The position numbers and the translations under genes are program-made. The notes below the pieces were generated by a model, which did not search any database, was not told where the DNA came from, and worked only from the letters and a program-made list of their open reading frames with translations. DNA of 64,000 nucleotides, taken from assembly GCA_029964075.1 (NCBI GenBank), contig CM057129.1, positions 21,009,430 through 21,073,429 on the forward strand. The letters are read 5' to 3'. Positions 46,901-56,266 of this stretch are shown one piece after another (the first letter of the stretch is position 1; each line of letters opens with the position of its first letter). The stretch comes from Patiria pectinifera (lineage: Eukaryota; Echinodermata; Asteroidea; Valvatida; Asterinidae).

Positions 46901-47443
46901 TTTCATAATTAGTTATTCCGCATTTTCTTTGCAATTGATTACACACCTGTGAAGAGGTACAAGTCTGCTAGACTGATTCTCTGACCTTACAATTCCCCAA
47001 AGTCTATTAATTGCTCCGTTTCATCTTAAGTGGGGTCAGGGAACCAGACTGCAAGAACATGATTGGTTTTCTTGGTTTTTCCAGCATCTACAAGCCCAAA
47101 CGTGAAAAAAAGTCATTTTAACAATATTTGCTATAACATACTAATCCTCCAAATCCATTTATTTCTGAAAATTGCAGCAAAAGCAAATGTTGTACATTCC
47201 CTTTAAGTTAAAAAAAAATTTTTAAAAATAGGTTAATTTCCGTGTAGTCTATTAGATTTAATCCTGATGTCTGAGCCTCACTGATTGATGTGACTTGATA
47301 GTGTCTAATACGTGTTGTAATTGCTTGGATTTATGCAGGCCTTGGAGTTAAGCATTGCTACACGACAACAGACCCGTTTCTCTGAGCAAGCTAAGGAGGC
47401 CTTCGTGAGATACACACAGGGGAGAATTCTGACTGCCAAAGTG
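24473..47443 (+). CDS. B-box / coiled-coil / multi-Tudor protein, RNF17(TDRD4)-like, 3' end missing
   Basis: Twenty plus-strand exons join in frame to 960 codons: 24473-24551, 25854-25942, 26752-26795, 27783-27848, 28859-29030, 31104-31181, 31613-31820, 34022-34139, 34892-35015, 35873-35974, 36772-36885, 38226-38325, 39308-39330, 40555-40671, 41482-42416, 42786-42856, 44060-44183, 44976-45090, 45735-45830, 47339-47443. All introns are GT-AG and the phases agree throughout. Order: Cys/His zinc finger (5-48), coiled coil (57-178), extended Tudor 1 (246-430), acidic linker (about 440-790), extended Tudor 2 (814-960+). Such proteins bind symmetrically dimethylated arginines on PIWI partners in germ granules. 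Zinc finger plus coiled coil plus Tudors best fits RNF17/TDRD4, but no RING is seen; it may lie in an unidentified upstream exon. The second Tudor unit lacks its C-terminal end, so exons lie further downstream. Confidence 0.82.
24699..25107. mobile_element. Inverted-repeat element (GACAAATCGTCACC family) in Tudor intron 1
   Basis: Ends GACAAATCGTCACCGACACC and the mirror GGTGTCGGTGACGAAATGTC; the inverted repeat extends through CACGAACTG. Internal copies of GTGTCAGTTCGTGAAAAC repeat the subterminal word. Related ends occur at 43247-43912. Confidence 0.75.
26225..26655 (-). pseudogene. Degraded LINE reverse-transcriptase C-terminus in a Tudor intron
   Basis: The minus-strand frame reads QRKAAHFVTFNYQRTASV, then LNWPSLQDGRTAAGLTMLYK, then FINFPARTKIYKNSF. 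From family knowledge this is the C-terminal tail of endonuclease/reverse-transcriptase polyproteins of non-LTR retrotransposons. The frame is broken after WTISQ; the expected continuation (WNLLPSTIIT) follows past a stop or in another frame. It is a 5'-truncated dead fragment; the clade cannot be assigned. Confidence 0.75.
26752..31820 (+). CDS. Tudor gene exons 3-7: coiled-coil region
   Basis: Exons 26752-26795, 27783-27848, 28859-29030, 31104-31181 and 31613-31820. The peptides QKIQFEEQLQKFK, HLQLKLNEVHYARQDIEQR, AVWQTLKQKEKEVTAPLKES and EAALLAECEKSVGQ form a long charged helix of the kind that follows a B-box in TRIM-type proteins and suggests self-association. The last exon turns less regular (LPARLDVTGLLQNIKEL) and ends with a Ser/Asp/Glu-rich stretch. 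Phases 2, 2, 0, 0 and 1 match their partners. Confidence 0.75.
27350..27699 (+). mobile_element. tRNA-derived SINE with (ATT)n tail
   Basis: The head resembles a tRNA: TGGCTTGTGCGTAAAGCG fits a polymerase III A box and GGTTCGAATTCC (27403-27414) a B box. A tRNA-unrelated body follows (TCTCCGGGCCCTCCGGTT), then an ATT repeat tail at about 27667-27693. It lies in the sense orientation in a Tudor-gene intron. Confidence 0.85.
29233..29648. mobile_element. TTAA-flanked MITE (piggyBac-like ends), copy 1
   Basis: It begins TTAACCCTAACCGCCC and ends GGGAGTTAGGGTTAA, so TTAA target sites flank CCCTAAC inverted ends. The interior repeats GGAGGATTTTGCAGGATTGA several times. A second copy in the same orientation lies at 37625-38028. 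The superfamily is inferred from TTAA plus end sequence. Confidence 0.75.
29941..30149. mobile_element. 209-bp MITE with GATGA target duplication
   Basis: Ends CAGTCCTTCTGATTT and AAATCAGAAGGACAG; GATGA flanks both sides (29936-29940 and 30150-30154). The interior contains four CACACCTAGAAAA units and GGTGTGCGATCACAC. Confidence 0.75.
32241..32401. mobile_element. Short perfect-hairpin MITE
   Basis: AAATATTGAGTGGCT at the left and AGCCACTCAATATTT at the right; the arms stay nearly complementary for about 55 bp (GGGAGGAATATTATCGC against GCGATAATATTCCTCCC), leaving a loop of about 45 bp. Confidence 0.8.
32602..33125 (+). mobile_element. TTAA-flanked MITE with central palindrome, copy 1
   Basis: Ends TTAAAGGGAATGTACAACAT and TGTATCTTCCCTTTAA. 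At the centre (32943-32970) is a perfect 28-bp palindrome beginning CCAACGCTGGTCGG. A full copy lies inverted at 46682-47206 and a truncated one at 63560-63930. Confidence 0.82.
33758..33982. mobile_element. TGGGCTCCATGCACAA MITE, copy 1
   Basis: Perfect 16-bp inverted ends TGGGCTCCATGCACAA at 33758-33773 and 33967-33982. The interior has GTGGACAGGACGCACC and GTGGTCTCACCCAACTC, shared with two more copies in Tudor-gene introns. Confidence 0.8.
34022..38325 (+). CDS. Tudor gene exons 8-12: first extended Tudor domain
   Basis: Exons 34022-34139, 34892-35015, 35873-35974, 36772-36885 and 38226-38325. The N-terminal SN-like part is DVLQVYVESRL...GHFWVSRN. The Tudor core reads GMLCCGQFQEDHRWYRGRV then ARIRWLDYAHDNEVP, closing with LKEEFQTLPFQ; the SN-like C-terminal half follows with ALECSLFEAL and CKVYLVELTNPDKEVNIKE. 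The usual VDYGN turn is replaced by LDYAHDN, so arginine-methyl binding may be altered. Confidence 0.82.
36181..36424. mobile_element. TGGGCTCCATGCACAA MITE, copy 2
   Basis: Left end TGAGCTCCGTGCACAA, right end GTGCATGGAGCCCA, with the same internal words (CATGGACAGGACACCC, GTGGTCTCCCCCAACTC). Confidence 0.75.
37625..38028. mobile_element. TTAA-flanked MITE (piggyBac-like ends), copy 2
   Basis: Same ends and internal repeats as 29233-29648, with a 14-bp deletion near GTCTTGGGC and an expanded CTCTGC tract. Confidence 0.75.
38357..38605 (-). mobile_element. tRNA-Ser-like SINE, first of a tandem pair
   Basis: The minus strand reads GCTCGGTGGTCGAATGGTAA, then CACTAGAAAGCAGG (anticodon-loop-like CTAGAAA, as in tRNA-Ser AGA), then the B box GGTTCGAGTCCC. 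The class II variable arm is missing and the anticodon stem has lost a base, so it is a tRNA relic rather than a functional tRNA gene. The 249-bp unit is repeated directly downstream. Confidence 0.7.
38606..38852 (-). mobile_element. tRNA-Ser-like SINE, second of a tandem pair
   Basis: Tandem copy of 38357-38605 with about 10 substitutions, among them damage to the B box (GGTTGGAGTCCC on the minus strand), so the copies diverged after duplicating. Confidence 0.7.
39308..42856 (+). CDS. Tudor gene exons 13-16: acidic linker
   Basis: Exons 39308-39330 (a 23-bp microexon with weak donor GTTCGT), 40555-40671, 41482-42416 (935 bp) and 42786-42856. The microexon is supported because only it reconciles phase 1 of the preceding exon with phase 0 of the next. 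The big exon encodes about 310 residues rich in Glu, Asp, Lys, Ser and Ala (for example PSDEDDEEGSDHQLIELL), then a Gly/Pro/Tyr patch (PYPGGGSYHPYGGVGYH). It is probably disordered; the Gly/Tyr patch could aid condensate formation (inference). Confidence 0.78.
39780..40421. mobile_element. TGGGCTCCATGCACAA MITE, copy 3, split by a nested insertion
   Basis: Left end TGGACACCGTGCACAA; the right end TTGTACACCGAGTCC lies 394 bp beyond the expected place because of the element at 40011-40404. Confidence 0.72.
40011..40404. mobile_element. CAGGGTTCGA element nested in a MITE
   Basis: Ends CAGGGTTCGACCTTAA and TAATTTCGAACCCTG, flanked on both sides by ACTTG (40006-40010 and 40405-40409). Several internal GCTAG/CTAGC words occur. 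It interrupts the word GGGGTACTTGT that is continuous in MITE copy 1. Confidence 0.8.
43247..43912. mobile_element. Inverted-repeat element with ATGCCCGTCCCTT subterminal words
   Basis: Left end ACAAATCGTCACCAGTTTC; the right end mirrors it as GAAAACGATGACGAAATGT. Words of the type ATGCCCGTCCCTTYGTGAAA occur at least four times in both orientations. The ends resemble those of 24699-25107, so the two probably belong to one superfamily. Confidence 0.7.
44060..47443 (+). CDS. Tudor gene exons 17-20: second Tudor domain, incomplete
   Basis: Exons 44060-44183, 44976-45090, 45735-45830 and 47339-47443. Peptides: SFNIHIATPLSDNGRFWASRL, then IKVVCVQTPSGQWCRGRVEGF, then VQIRYVDFGQADVVEEHRI closing with YQLFPYQ, then ALELSIATRQQTRFSEQAKE. 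The aromatic-cage pair WY is WC here and the binding Asn of the YGN turn is Gln, so methyl-arginine binding is doubtful. After donor GTG|GTAAGC at 47443 no continuing exon was found in the next 8 kb. Confidence 0.8.
45100..45420 (+). repeat. CACAAGTCAAT-type degenerate tandem array
   Basis: About 30 degenerate units of roughly 10 bp built on CACAAGTC/CATCACAAG, directly after a Tudor exon. Noncoding intronic sequence. Similar short runs occur near 29875-29930 and 32435-32475. Confidence 0.75.
45425..45632. mobile_element. Small inverted-repeat element, third copy, in a Tudor-gene intron
   Basis: It shares GGGAAAGAATGTTGCATCC, the GTTGAAAAGACATGAATC core and the inverted end GGATACTACATTCTTT with the two copies in the 5-kb duplication. 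It lies in the intron between the two exons of the second Tudor core. Confidence 0.65.
46682..47206 (-). mobile_element. TTAA-flanked MITE with central palindrome, copy 2 (inverted)
   Basis: Same family as 32602-33125 but in reverse orientation; TTAA at both ends and the same 28-bp central palindrome at 46837-46864. It lies in the last visible Tudor-gene intron. Confidence 0.82.
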
Positions 47444-50400
47444 GTAAGCAATTTTTTGACGTCACCTTTATGGTAGCCAATTAGTGCTGGTTAGATATCA
47501 TGCGACTGAAGGAGTCTCATGGCTGGTGTTTAGTGGGTGCTAATGCAAGAATTTGGACTGCGAATTTGCAACTGTTCAACTCATTTCAAATAACGAATCT
47601 AGTCATTAAAGTTTTGTGACATTGAATTGGATTTATACCTAAGCACGAAGCGTGAAGTATATGAACTTGCTGTGAGACAAACAATTTCAAACACCTGTGG
47701 AGATATGCATATGGTAGAGCATCATTGTCCAGTGGTTATGGTGTCTGACTCGCGTGGTGGTTTGTCAAACATGACCCGAAACCGACCCGAACTGACCTGA
47801 AAGTGACGTCGGGTCGGGTCGGGTCGGGATGGTTTTCCCATCATTTCAGTCGGGTCGGGTTGGTTCGGTCTTGCGTTTGTGATTTTCAGGTCGGGTCGAT
47901 TCGGTTGAGCCATCTTGTAAAAAACCTGAAATAACCTGAAATAAACCGAAAACCAGTTTGCAGCCTATCACGCAAAATCTATAACGTGTAGGCCAACCAG
48001 CAGGTAACGTTATAAGTCTGCGCCGTGCCATACTGAGAGACAACGATTTTCTCACAACGCAGGCTAGTTCAGCCACAAAAAGCGGACACAGTTGCCCAAG
48101 CCAGAGATTCGGGGGGTTTCTGGTCGGTTCGGTTTCGGGTCGGCTTTTGCTTGAATTTTGTTGGGCCAGATAAGGGGAGTATAGATTGGTTTTAGTTCGG
48201 ATTCTATTTGTATCTATAATGTTTCGGGTCATTTTGGCGTGGTCATCCTGACCTGATGCACAACATTAGTTCAAACTACAAAGGGGATCTTGGTGCTTGT
48301 GTCATTGGGCAAGGCACTTTATCACAATTGCCTCTCTTCAACCAGGAGTATAAATGAAAACTTTTGAGGGTAGGGAACAGGTTTTGCTGATATCAAACTG
48401 CAAGCAAAATAATGATATCATGGTCTGATGGACAGTGATACAATGCAGGTACATGTATGTACAGTATAATGTCAAATGAAACATATATTTTGGAGTGATT
48501 ATTTATTCTTTATTTATAATCATGCAAGTGAATACATGTATTACCGGTAGGTAACGCATGTCACATAAAGCGAAAATACACAAAAAAATTGAAGGAACCA
48601 TGATTACCAATGTTTAACATTTTTAACATGCAGTATCATTGACCAACACTAATCATTGACTACAGCATTCAAAAAGTGACCATCGTTCTCTTTTATATAA
48701 ACTGATCGAATTGTCGCAAACTTTCAGAAACTCTATCCACTCCCTCTCCCAGGGTAGTCACCAACAGACAGAACCCCTATCAATTAAACGATATACATTT
48801 AATTGTCTAAACCAGTCGAAGGGCTTTGATAGATGCCGGTAGGGTGTCCTTGAATACTACTGCACGTTTTACACTGCACTTCTATACACCTTCTGTGTAG
48901 CAGCCATCTTAGAGGGCAATGCCTTTGTTTTGCTGGGATATGCATAAGTGGACCTTTTGAGAATTCATTGTTACTCAATTAAATCAATCATTGCCAGGCA
49001 CTCAGCAGTGCTTACACCCACCACACATATATACATGTATATTACTATCAGTCAAGGCATGGTACCTTCAGTTGACAAAATTGCCACAGCCTGTCAATTG
49101 TACCAATATGAGCCCCAAACTGTCAAAAGCAGTCACTTGATAGATCTCTCCATTTTGTCACTGACAGAGTGAGTTTTTTTAATGTTCAATTTCAAGAGGC
49201 TATTGAGAAAAAAGTGCATATGGACAGCTTTGAATAGGTTTGTAACTTTTCTAAAAGGACAATTTCAAGTGTTGCTGTGTGACAAACACAAGCCATTTTC
49301 ATATTTTCAACCAAAACAATTCTTATTTACAGTTTAATATTGATCAACAAACACATGGTACATTATGACAACTGCTGCTACTCAATTTGGACAACACTAA
49401 AATATCCAACCATGATTCATCATATTTATGAAATATGAATTTTCATAATTGCCGTTGCGGAGTGATGCAAAACAGACGTGACTTTTGGTCACATATGCAA
49501 ATCACTCAAACTCTCTGCATTTCAAAAAGCCATCGTATTTTTACTATTGTCATAGTCTTTCTGTATTCCGTTAGCTTTGATATGCTGCCTTTCGCTTAAA
49601 GATTGATCAAAAATATGTAAAACATGAGAAAAAATGTACAATCAGTAAAGCATTATTAAGTGACTGTCGTGAAATGATTAAAGGTTTACCATGAGTGTGC
49701 ACATAAAAAAAGCTTTTCTGCAATGTACATTTATACACATTTGCACTAAAATCAACAATGAACCTTTCTCTATGCTAGTTACATGTAAAGAACACAAAAC
49801 TCACAATAGCACTTGCATTTTGCATGTGAAAACAAGATGCCAAAGTGACTACCTACATGTACTATCTAAAAGTTTAGCCCCAAAACCTGTTTTTTTTACT
49901 ACTACTGAACAAAAAATACATTTTACCACATTCCAACTTTTGATACTTTTGATACCACATTTGAGTTTGTGATTCTTGTAATTCTGAAGATTTCATAATA
50001 TTTTCCACTTTTTAGCAATGTCCACACGATTCCTTGTTGTAAAATTACAAAAGTACATGTATGTACCTTCCTTTGAATTTGGAGCACGGTGCCACCTAAA
50101 AAAAATAGGTGTCATATATATATATGCAAAAATGTGTCATAATTTTTTTTAATTTTTTTTTACATTATTTGTTTTTGACATTTCTACTCAGGATGTCCAC
50201 TTGACACACAATAACGACCAAAGTTAATAAAATAACTAACAAACAAAGTGCATGGCCTATTGAATAGAGTAAACAACAAGGAACATTAGATTCTCATACT
50301 TTGTTTTGAGCCATCCAACTTTAACATCAATTATTAATTTACATCCATTTAATTAAAGACATCCATTTTACAGCAACTATTTGTACAAGTTTATCAATGT

Positions 50401-51320
50401 ATTTATTTTACTAACACAGTAGACTAGCATTTAAAGATATAGTCCATCATTTGAAATTTGTGCATTTTGTTCGTTTGAAGCAACAAAAGTGTTCAAAATC
50501 TAATGAAGGATACTGTACAACTAACCTGATGAAGTTGCAGCTCAGCTTCAGCTGTATATTTCCGAGAAAAACAGCATTCTATGGATCTCAATTTCAAATC
50601 AAAAGTTGCTAAATCATGTTTTGAATTGTTTTGAATTGCAGCTACGTGTATACGCGATGTCGCGCACTGATCCAACTAATTGTAGCAACCGCGCGCGCCT
50701 GTGTGTTGTGCCAATGCTTGCGCGCGCTGCTCCGAATAACAAAACGAACTACTAATTAAAGTTTTCCTACGGTGCGTCTTAAGACACACCGTTGGAAAGA
50801 CCTTCTTTCGTTGATAACTTCAAAATGATAGCTTGCCAGAAAGATTAATTTCACAGGGAGTTTAGTCCACTTACTATCTTTCAACCAGGTATGTTTTTCA
50901 ACAATAATACGCCAGTTACTTTTTCGGATGGCTGCAAATGATGGACTATAGCTTTAACATGTACCGGTATGCTGTATAATTAATAACATCAATACAATTA
51001 TTCTGTAGTTACAATTGCTCTTCCTATACTCTTCAACATGACTTTTTCTACTTTTTCAAAACTCTAATAATGCGCTTTTAGTTGAACCCACAAAAGACCC
51101 TTGAAATAACATTGGGCCGCAAATAATTCAAAATTTGTTTGGTATTAATATTTGTTAACTTTTTGTTCGATGTTTCATTAGGTGAAAAGTTAATAATATT
51201 TGTACATGTAGTACTACAAAAATACCAATTAGAGAACAAAATCTAGTTTCCAGTATGGAACTGGAAAAAAGATTAAACAGTACAAGTTGATAATAGTGTA
51301 GATTGACATGTTGAACGATA
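47444..51320. other. AT-rich stretch, no exon recognised
   Basis: It may be a long intron or the 3' flank of the Tudor gene. It holds a GGGTCGGGTCGG-type tract near 47806-47900 and GC-rich GCGCGC words near 50690-50730. I saw no continuation of the second Tudor domain. Confidence 0.45.
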
Positions 51321-51656
51321 ATAATAATAATACCAGGGTCTATATGTAGCGCCCGTATCTACCAACAATTAGGTACTCAAGGCGCTAATGAATTTATTTT
51401 AAAGACAGGTAAATATAGTATTTGAAATATGAGACCCTTTTTATGTAGCACCTTATACGGGTTTACAAGGTGCAGCTTTTACGTGCATTACACAACACAC
51501 AGGACCTATGGCTTTACGCCCCATCCGAAGGATAAAGCAATAATGGTTAAGTGTCTTGCTTAAGGACACAAGTGTCAAGACCGGGACTCAAACCCATACT
51601 CTGCTGAAACACCACGGAGCTTGAGTCCGGTGCTCTTATAATGGCTCGGCCATGAC
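51321..51656 (-). mobile_element. tRNA-Leu-type SINE with (ATT)n tail
   Basis: Read on the minus strand: ATGGCCGAGCCATTATAAGA (A-box region), GGACTCAAGCTCC (anticodon loop as in tRNA-Leu CAA), GGGTTTGAGTCCCGG (B box), then a body with TCCTTCGGATGGGGCGTAAA that, from general knowledge, is common in metazoan SINEs, and an ATT tail at 51321-51333 on this side. Confidence 0.82.
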
Positions 51657-54600
51657 ATTTCACAAAAAGCAGTTGTCAAAATGTTGTTTATCCATCTGTA
51701 CAACCTGCACATGAACAAGTGAGTGCTAATACCAAATGTCAATTAAGCATTTCATTGACAACCACCATTTCTTATTAAATTAAGGCAATTGGTATCATCT
51801 CCATTTAAGTTCAACACAGATGCTCGAATGATAGCCAAATCCAGCTCCAGGCACAAATGGCACTGTACACTCATCAAGGATGCTCCCTTCAATGGGCGAA
51901 AAGATTGTGCCATCGTCATGCAGCAGTTGTTTTGTACAATTGCTGGCAAAATGCTTTCGCCATATAAGGGAACCTCTATAAATGTACCTGTACTGAGTGC
52001 GCTCACAAAGTCGTGTTCACACAGTCGATCGTGGATACGTCCTATATTCCCTCTTTTGTTTGTACATGTACACTAACTTTTTAGGAAGACTCCCATAGGT
52101 TTTGTACACGGCCCCAATCACGGACATATGCTGGGAATCGTGGACAATATTGTTCTCTTTTGTTCTCTGGTATTTTTCGTCCACGGTTTTAATAGATGAA
52201 TATGCCCAGATTGATCTACACGAATATCTCCAATGTTGTCAGGCCTTCATTATCAAAATCAAATTTTGTTTATACTGAGCCACATCATCAAGTACCGTTA
52301 ATTTTTAATTTTCCGGAGCGACTCAAACGAAAACAGCCTTCTACATGCGCTTGACGTGGCCATTATTTAATCTTCTTAAATTATCTCTTCTTTTTTGGCA
52401 TTCAAGGTATTGATTTTTATGTCATGTGCCGTTCGCATATTCAGCGATAGAAGCATGTTTACCTGGTGTTGACATTAGAAGACAACAAGGATTGCCAAAT
52501 TTTACGAAATATGGTTTTGGAATATACATGTAGTTTGGCATGATGATAAAGATGTGATAAATGCACTTAAGTAGAATTATGTGGAGCCAAGGCTGTTTTT
52601 GTCGTTTAAACAGCAGCACACATTTAAAATTCTAAGCACAAAATTATTCATTGGTGCAATTAGAAGTATATAGTACTATACATGTGCCTATGTCCTGAAT
52701 TGTAGATCTATGCACTTAGTGCCATAATTCCACCCCCCCCCCCCGCCCCGAAAAATGTAATTCAGAAGAAGAAAAAAAAAGTTCAGAAAAAAGTTACATG
52801 ATAATAATTTTCAGAGAATATAAGCCCTACTGCACGTGATTTGCTTATGAAATGTTTATGTTTACTGCGGCACATACAGGGCGCAGAGCCGCCGAGAATT
52901 AAAAAATGATATTTATTTATATTTTTATTGTAAGTATAAGGAAATATCTGTTGCTGAAATGAATCATCAATTAAGAGTAAAAACAAAACAAAACCGAAGC
53001 ACGCCCCAACGAAAAGTAGTAAAAGGTAAAAGTAGTACGAAGTTTGACTGTCTCATACCATTTTTGAATATTTGTTGTAAAGGAGTTAATAATACCATAA
53101 TTACTAATATTTCTAAAATTTAAAAAAATAAAAAAAACTAAAAAAAGGAGTTCAAATATTTTGGAGTTCTAATATTCAATCTATCAAATAATCAGTTGTT
53201 CAAAGTCACAATATAATTTTTCTGCGATGTAAAATAAACTTCAGAAAACTCAAAAGCAGGGGCTAAAATCACCCCTTACGTAAATGAAAATTTTATTCCA
53301 TAAAATTTTCAGCATCGTGTTGACTATTGAGAGTGACGAGAGCAGACGTTAATAGTAATTTTGTAAGAATGATAATCACGATTATTTGATAAGTTTTTTT
53401 ATTCTTTTTGTAAACAAACGGACATCTGTACTCACAAAAAAAGCAGCATCAGCATCCATCAAGCGACACAAGTATTTACACATATCAGTCAGTATCTCAA
53501 GTGCTGGGGAAAATGTTATCAGTGCTGGCTGGGCATGCATTAGCATGCGCTAACCGCTGCTGAGTACCCACCCCGACCAGCCCCGGGCAGACGAGACCGA
53601 AAAGACACGAGACAGAGACGACCGAGACCGGAAACCGAGACAATAATCTAAAAACGAGACAATAAACAACAATAACAGCTGAACAGTCTGTCCTTGAGAT
53701 GTTGATGTTCATGGATGATATGTTCCTTGTGATGAAGATTGAAAGAAATGAGTAAAGAAGGTGTTGATTCATGCGAGTGCACTTTTTGTTTGCTAATTGT
53801 GTTTGCACGAGTGCATGGCAGATTGTTTTCAACATATAAATTATTAATGTTAAAATCAATTAAAATTATTGAAACAATCAATTAAAAAAATAAGAACAAC
53901 CTAATTTTAAAATTTTAATTTTTTTTTTTTTTTTTTAACTACTTTTTTTTGCCACTTAATATTTTTAAATTGTAAAAGCTCTAACTTACAACAAATTTGT
54001 ACATGTTTTAACAAACTTGAACATGTTGAAACTTGACAAAAATAAAAAGTTTTGAAAGGTGGAACAAAGTGGAAATTTGAGAAAACTCGGAACTAAACAG
54101 AGATTTCTACCCCTATAGCACAGCTAACACACTAACCACCATTTAAATAAAACTATGAGCAATTAAATTTAACTTGTGTTTACTTGCAAAAAAAATTTTA
54201 CAAAAAAGAAAAAATTGAAGCAAGAAAATATTGATTTATTTTTAATTTTTTCATGTACATTATAAAATTGAAATTGAGAGATTTGAATATAGATTGGATT
54301 GGTCTGCCCTCATCCCTTCTTGTGATTCTCCTTCCAACCCTTCTCCTTCCAACCCCCCTGTTGTTTGTTTCTTTGTTTGTTGTCATTTTACTTATGAGAA
54401 GGCTCTTACCTCTGTGAAATGCCTCTGCTAAGGCTGAAAATGTAATGCCTGGTTTAATACATATAGAAGATTGATGAACCCTATTTGCCTGAACTATCTT
54501 CTGTTAATCTGCCCGCCGTCATCATCGTCATTAAGCTAATTGAGAATATGGCCGACACAATAGAAGGGCGCAGTCACAAACTGAATGTGGTGGGCGAGAT

Positions 54601-55647
54601 GTACTTTTAGGATTCATGGCTCAGTGCGCACGCCTCTCTGTGTTTTGTACCGTGCCATCGTATCGCCCGCATCAGCTACTTTGCTGGGCAATTTACTTGA
54701 GTATTTTAGTAATTAACAAGTACGACATATTGCCAATATATTAATAGTTTTTTTGTGATGGCCGTAAACAGCATATAGCGATTAATGGATGACAATTCTT
54801 TTCGACTCATGCAAATGCAATTGACATTTAGGAAGGAGACGAGGCAGGCAATTAGACTCTATTTTTGTGTGACTATGGCAGTAACTCAATTTGTGTTTAT
54901 CACAAATGAAAAGATGAATACATGGCGAGTCAAAAAGAAAGTGACCGTATGATAAAAAAAAAATGGCATGCTCCATTTCGTAAAAAATATAATTGGGATA
55001 AAGAACATGTTATTGAGTAGTAACCGTGAACATTTCACGTAATTTGCATACTCTATTCCCAAGTCGTGTCTATTTTAATAAAGAGATCACAAAATTCAGC
55101 TGTCCACCACTAATACCAATTTAACAGTCTACGAATTGATAAATATCCATTAATAAATATAATGAAGAAAAAAAACGTTTTCCCGCCTCCACGAATAAAG
55201 GAAAAATTGAAAAGGAAAATAGAAAAAAATCACCAATATTTCTAGGGAAAAAGAGTTGAATTGTTCCCATATTCAAAATAAAAAATCTGACGGTAAAAAT
55301 AATGTTTCAGTCTTGATTCATAAGATTTAAATCTCAGTTGTATTTGGAATCAATGAGGATGGCTATAAAGTGCTTGTTTCAACAGATCATCCCACAATAA
55401 AAACGAGAAATAAGAAGAAGAGCAATGGTTATTAGACTATGCCTCACTCACTAGAAAGTGAAGAGAGACATGTCCATTAGCAACACACTGCAGTCACATT
55501 TGCCCTAAACTGATTCTTTACTTAACCCTAAAAGGGCCGGGGGCGGAATCCGCCCCCCTCACTTCTTGGCTGGTCTGGACTCGAGACCAGCCAAAATATC
55601 GAGACCAAAGGGGACCGAGACCGAGACCGAGACCGAGACCACAGCTC

Positions 55648-55680
<33 letters not shown>

Positions 55681-56266
55681 TCTCGAGACCCACAACACTG
55701 ATTTCCGGTTCATTAAATTAGAGAAAAGCTGTGAAAAAAATGGAACTAATTGGAAGCATTTACACTGTGAGGTTTTAGCAGCACCTTTCATTTAATTTCA
55801 AAATTAATTTATTGGGTTATTTCACACTTAAAAAAATATAGAAATCTAAAAAAAGATATTTGAAACACTTGAACTTTAAATGCAAAAGTTAGGCCAATAC
55901 CAGTTTTGTCTGCATTGCCTTTATAACTGTTTTTGCAAATGAACTCCTCATTTCCAAAGAAAATTAGAGAAAAGCTGTGGGGAAAAATGGAAATTTATAG
56001 CACCCGAAATGTACGTATTTCCAATACTATATCAAAGGTGACTCTGAATCTCTGAATTCCCTAAAATGTACGTTTCTCCAATACAATGATAGAAATGACT
56101 CGGACTTGGACTCGACCTTCGTGACTCGGACTCGACCTGGAGGACTCGGACTTGGACTCGAGAAATGTGACTCAGACTCGGACTTGGACTCGATGTTTCG
56201 TGACTCGAATACAAGTCTGCTTATAATACCTCCTCTTGAATCACTCAGCCCAATATGTAGGCATAC
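51657..56266. other. AT-rich intergenic region with simple repeats
   Basis: No gene recognised. Simple repeats: GAGACC hexamers at about 53585-53645 and 55575-55690, and GACTCGGACTTG-type repeats at 56098-56200. The roughly 90-codon frames at 51752-52076 overlap on both strands and match no family I know. Confidence 0.5.

Noticed and set aside
51752..52076. Overlapping frames of 84 and 95 codons on both strands
   Set aside because: No recognised family, no splice partners, and openness on both strands suggests chance.
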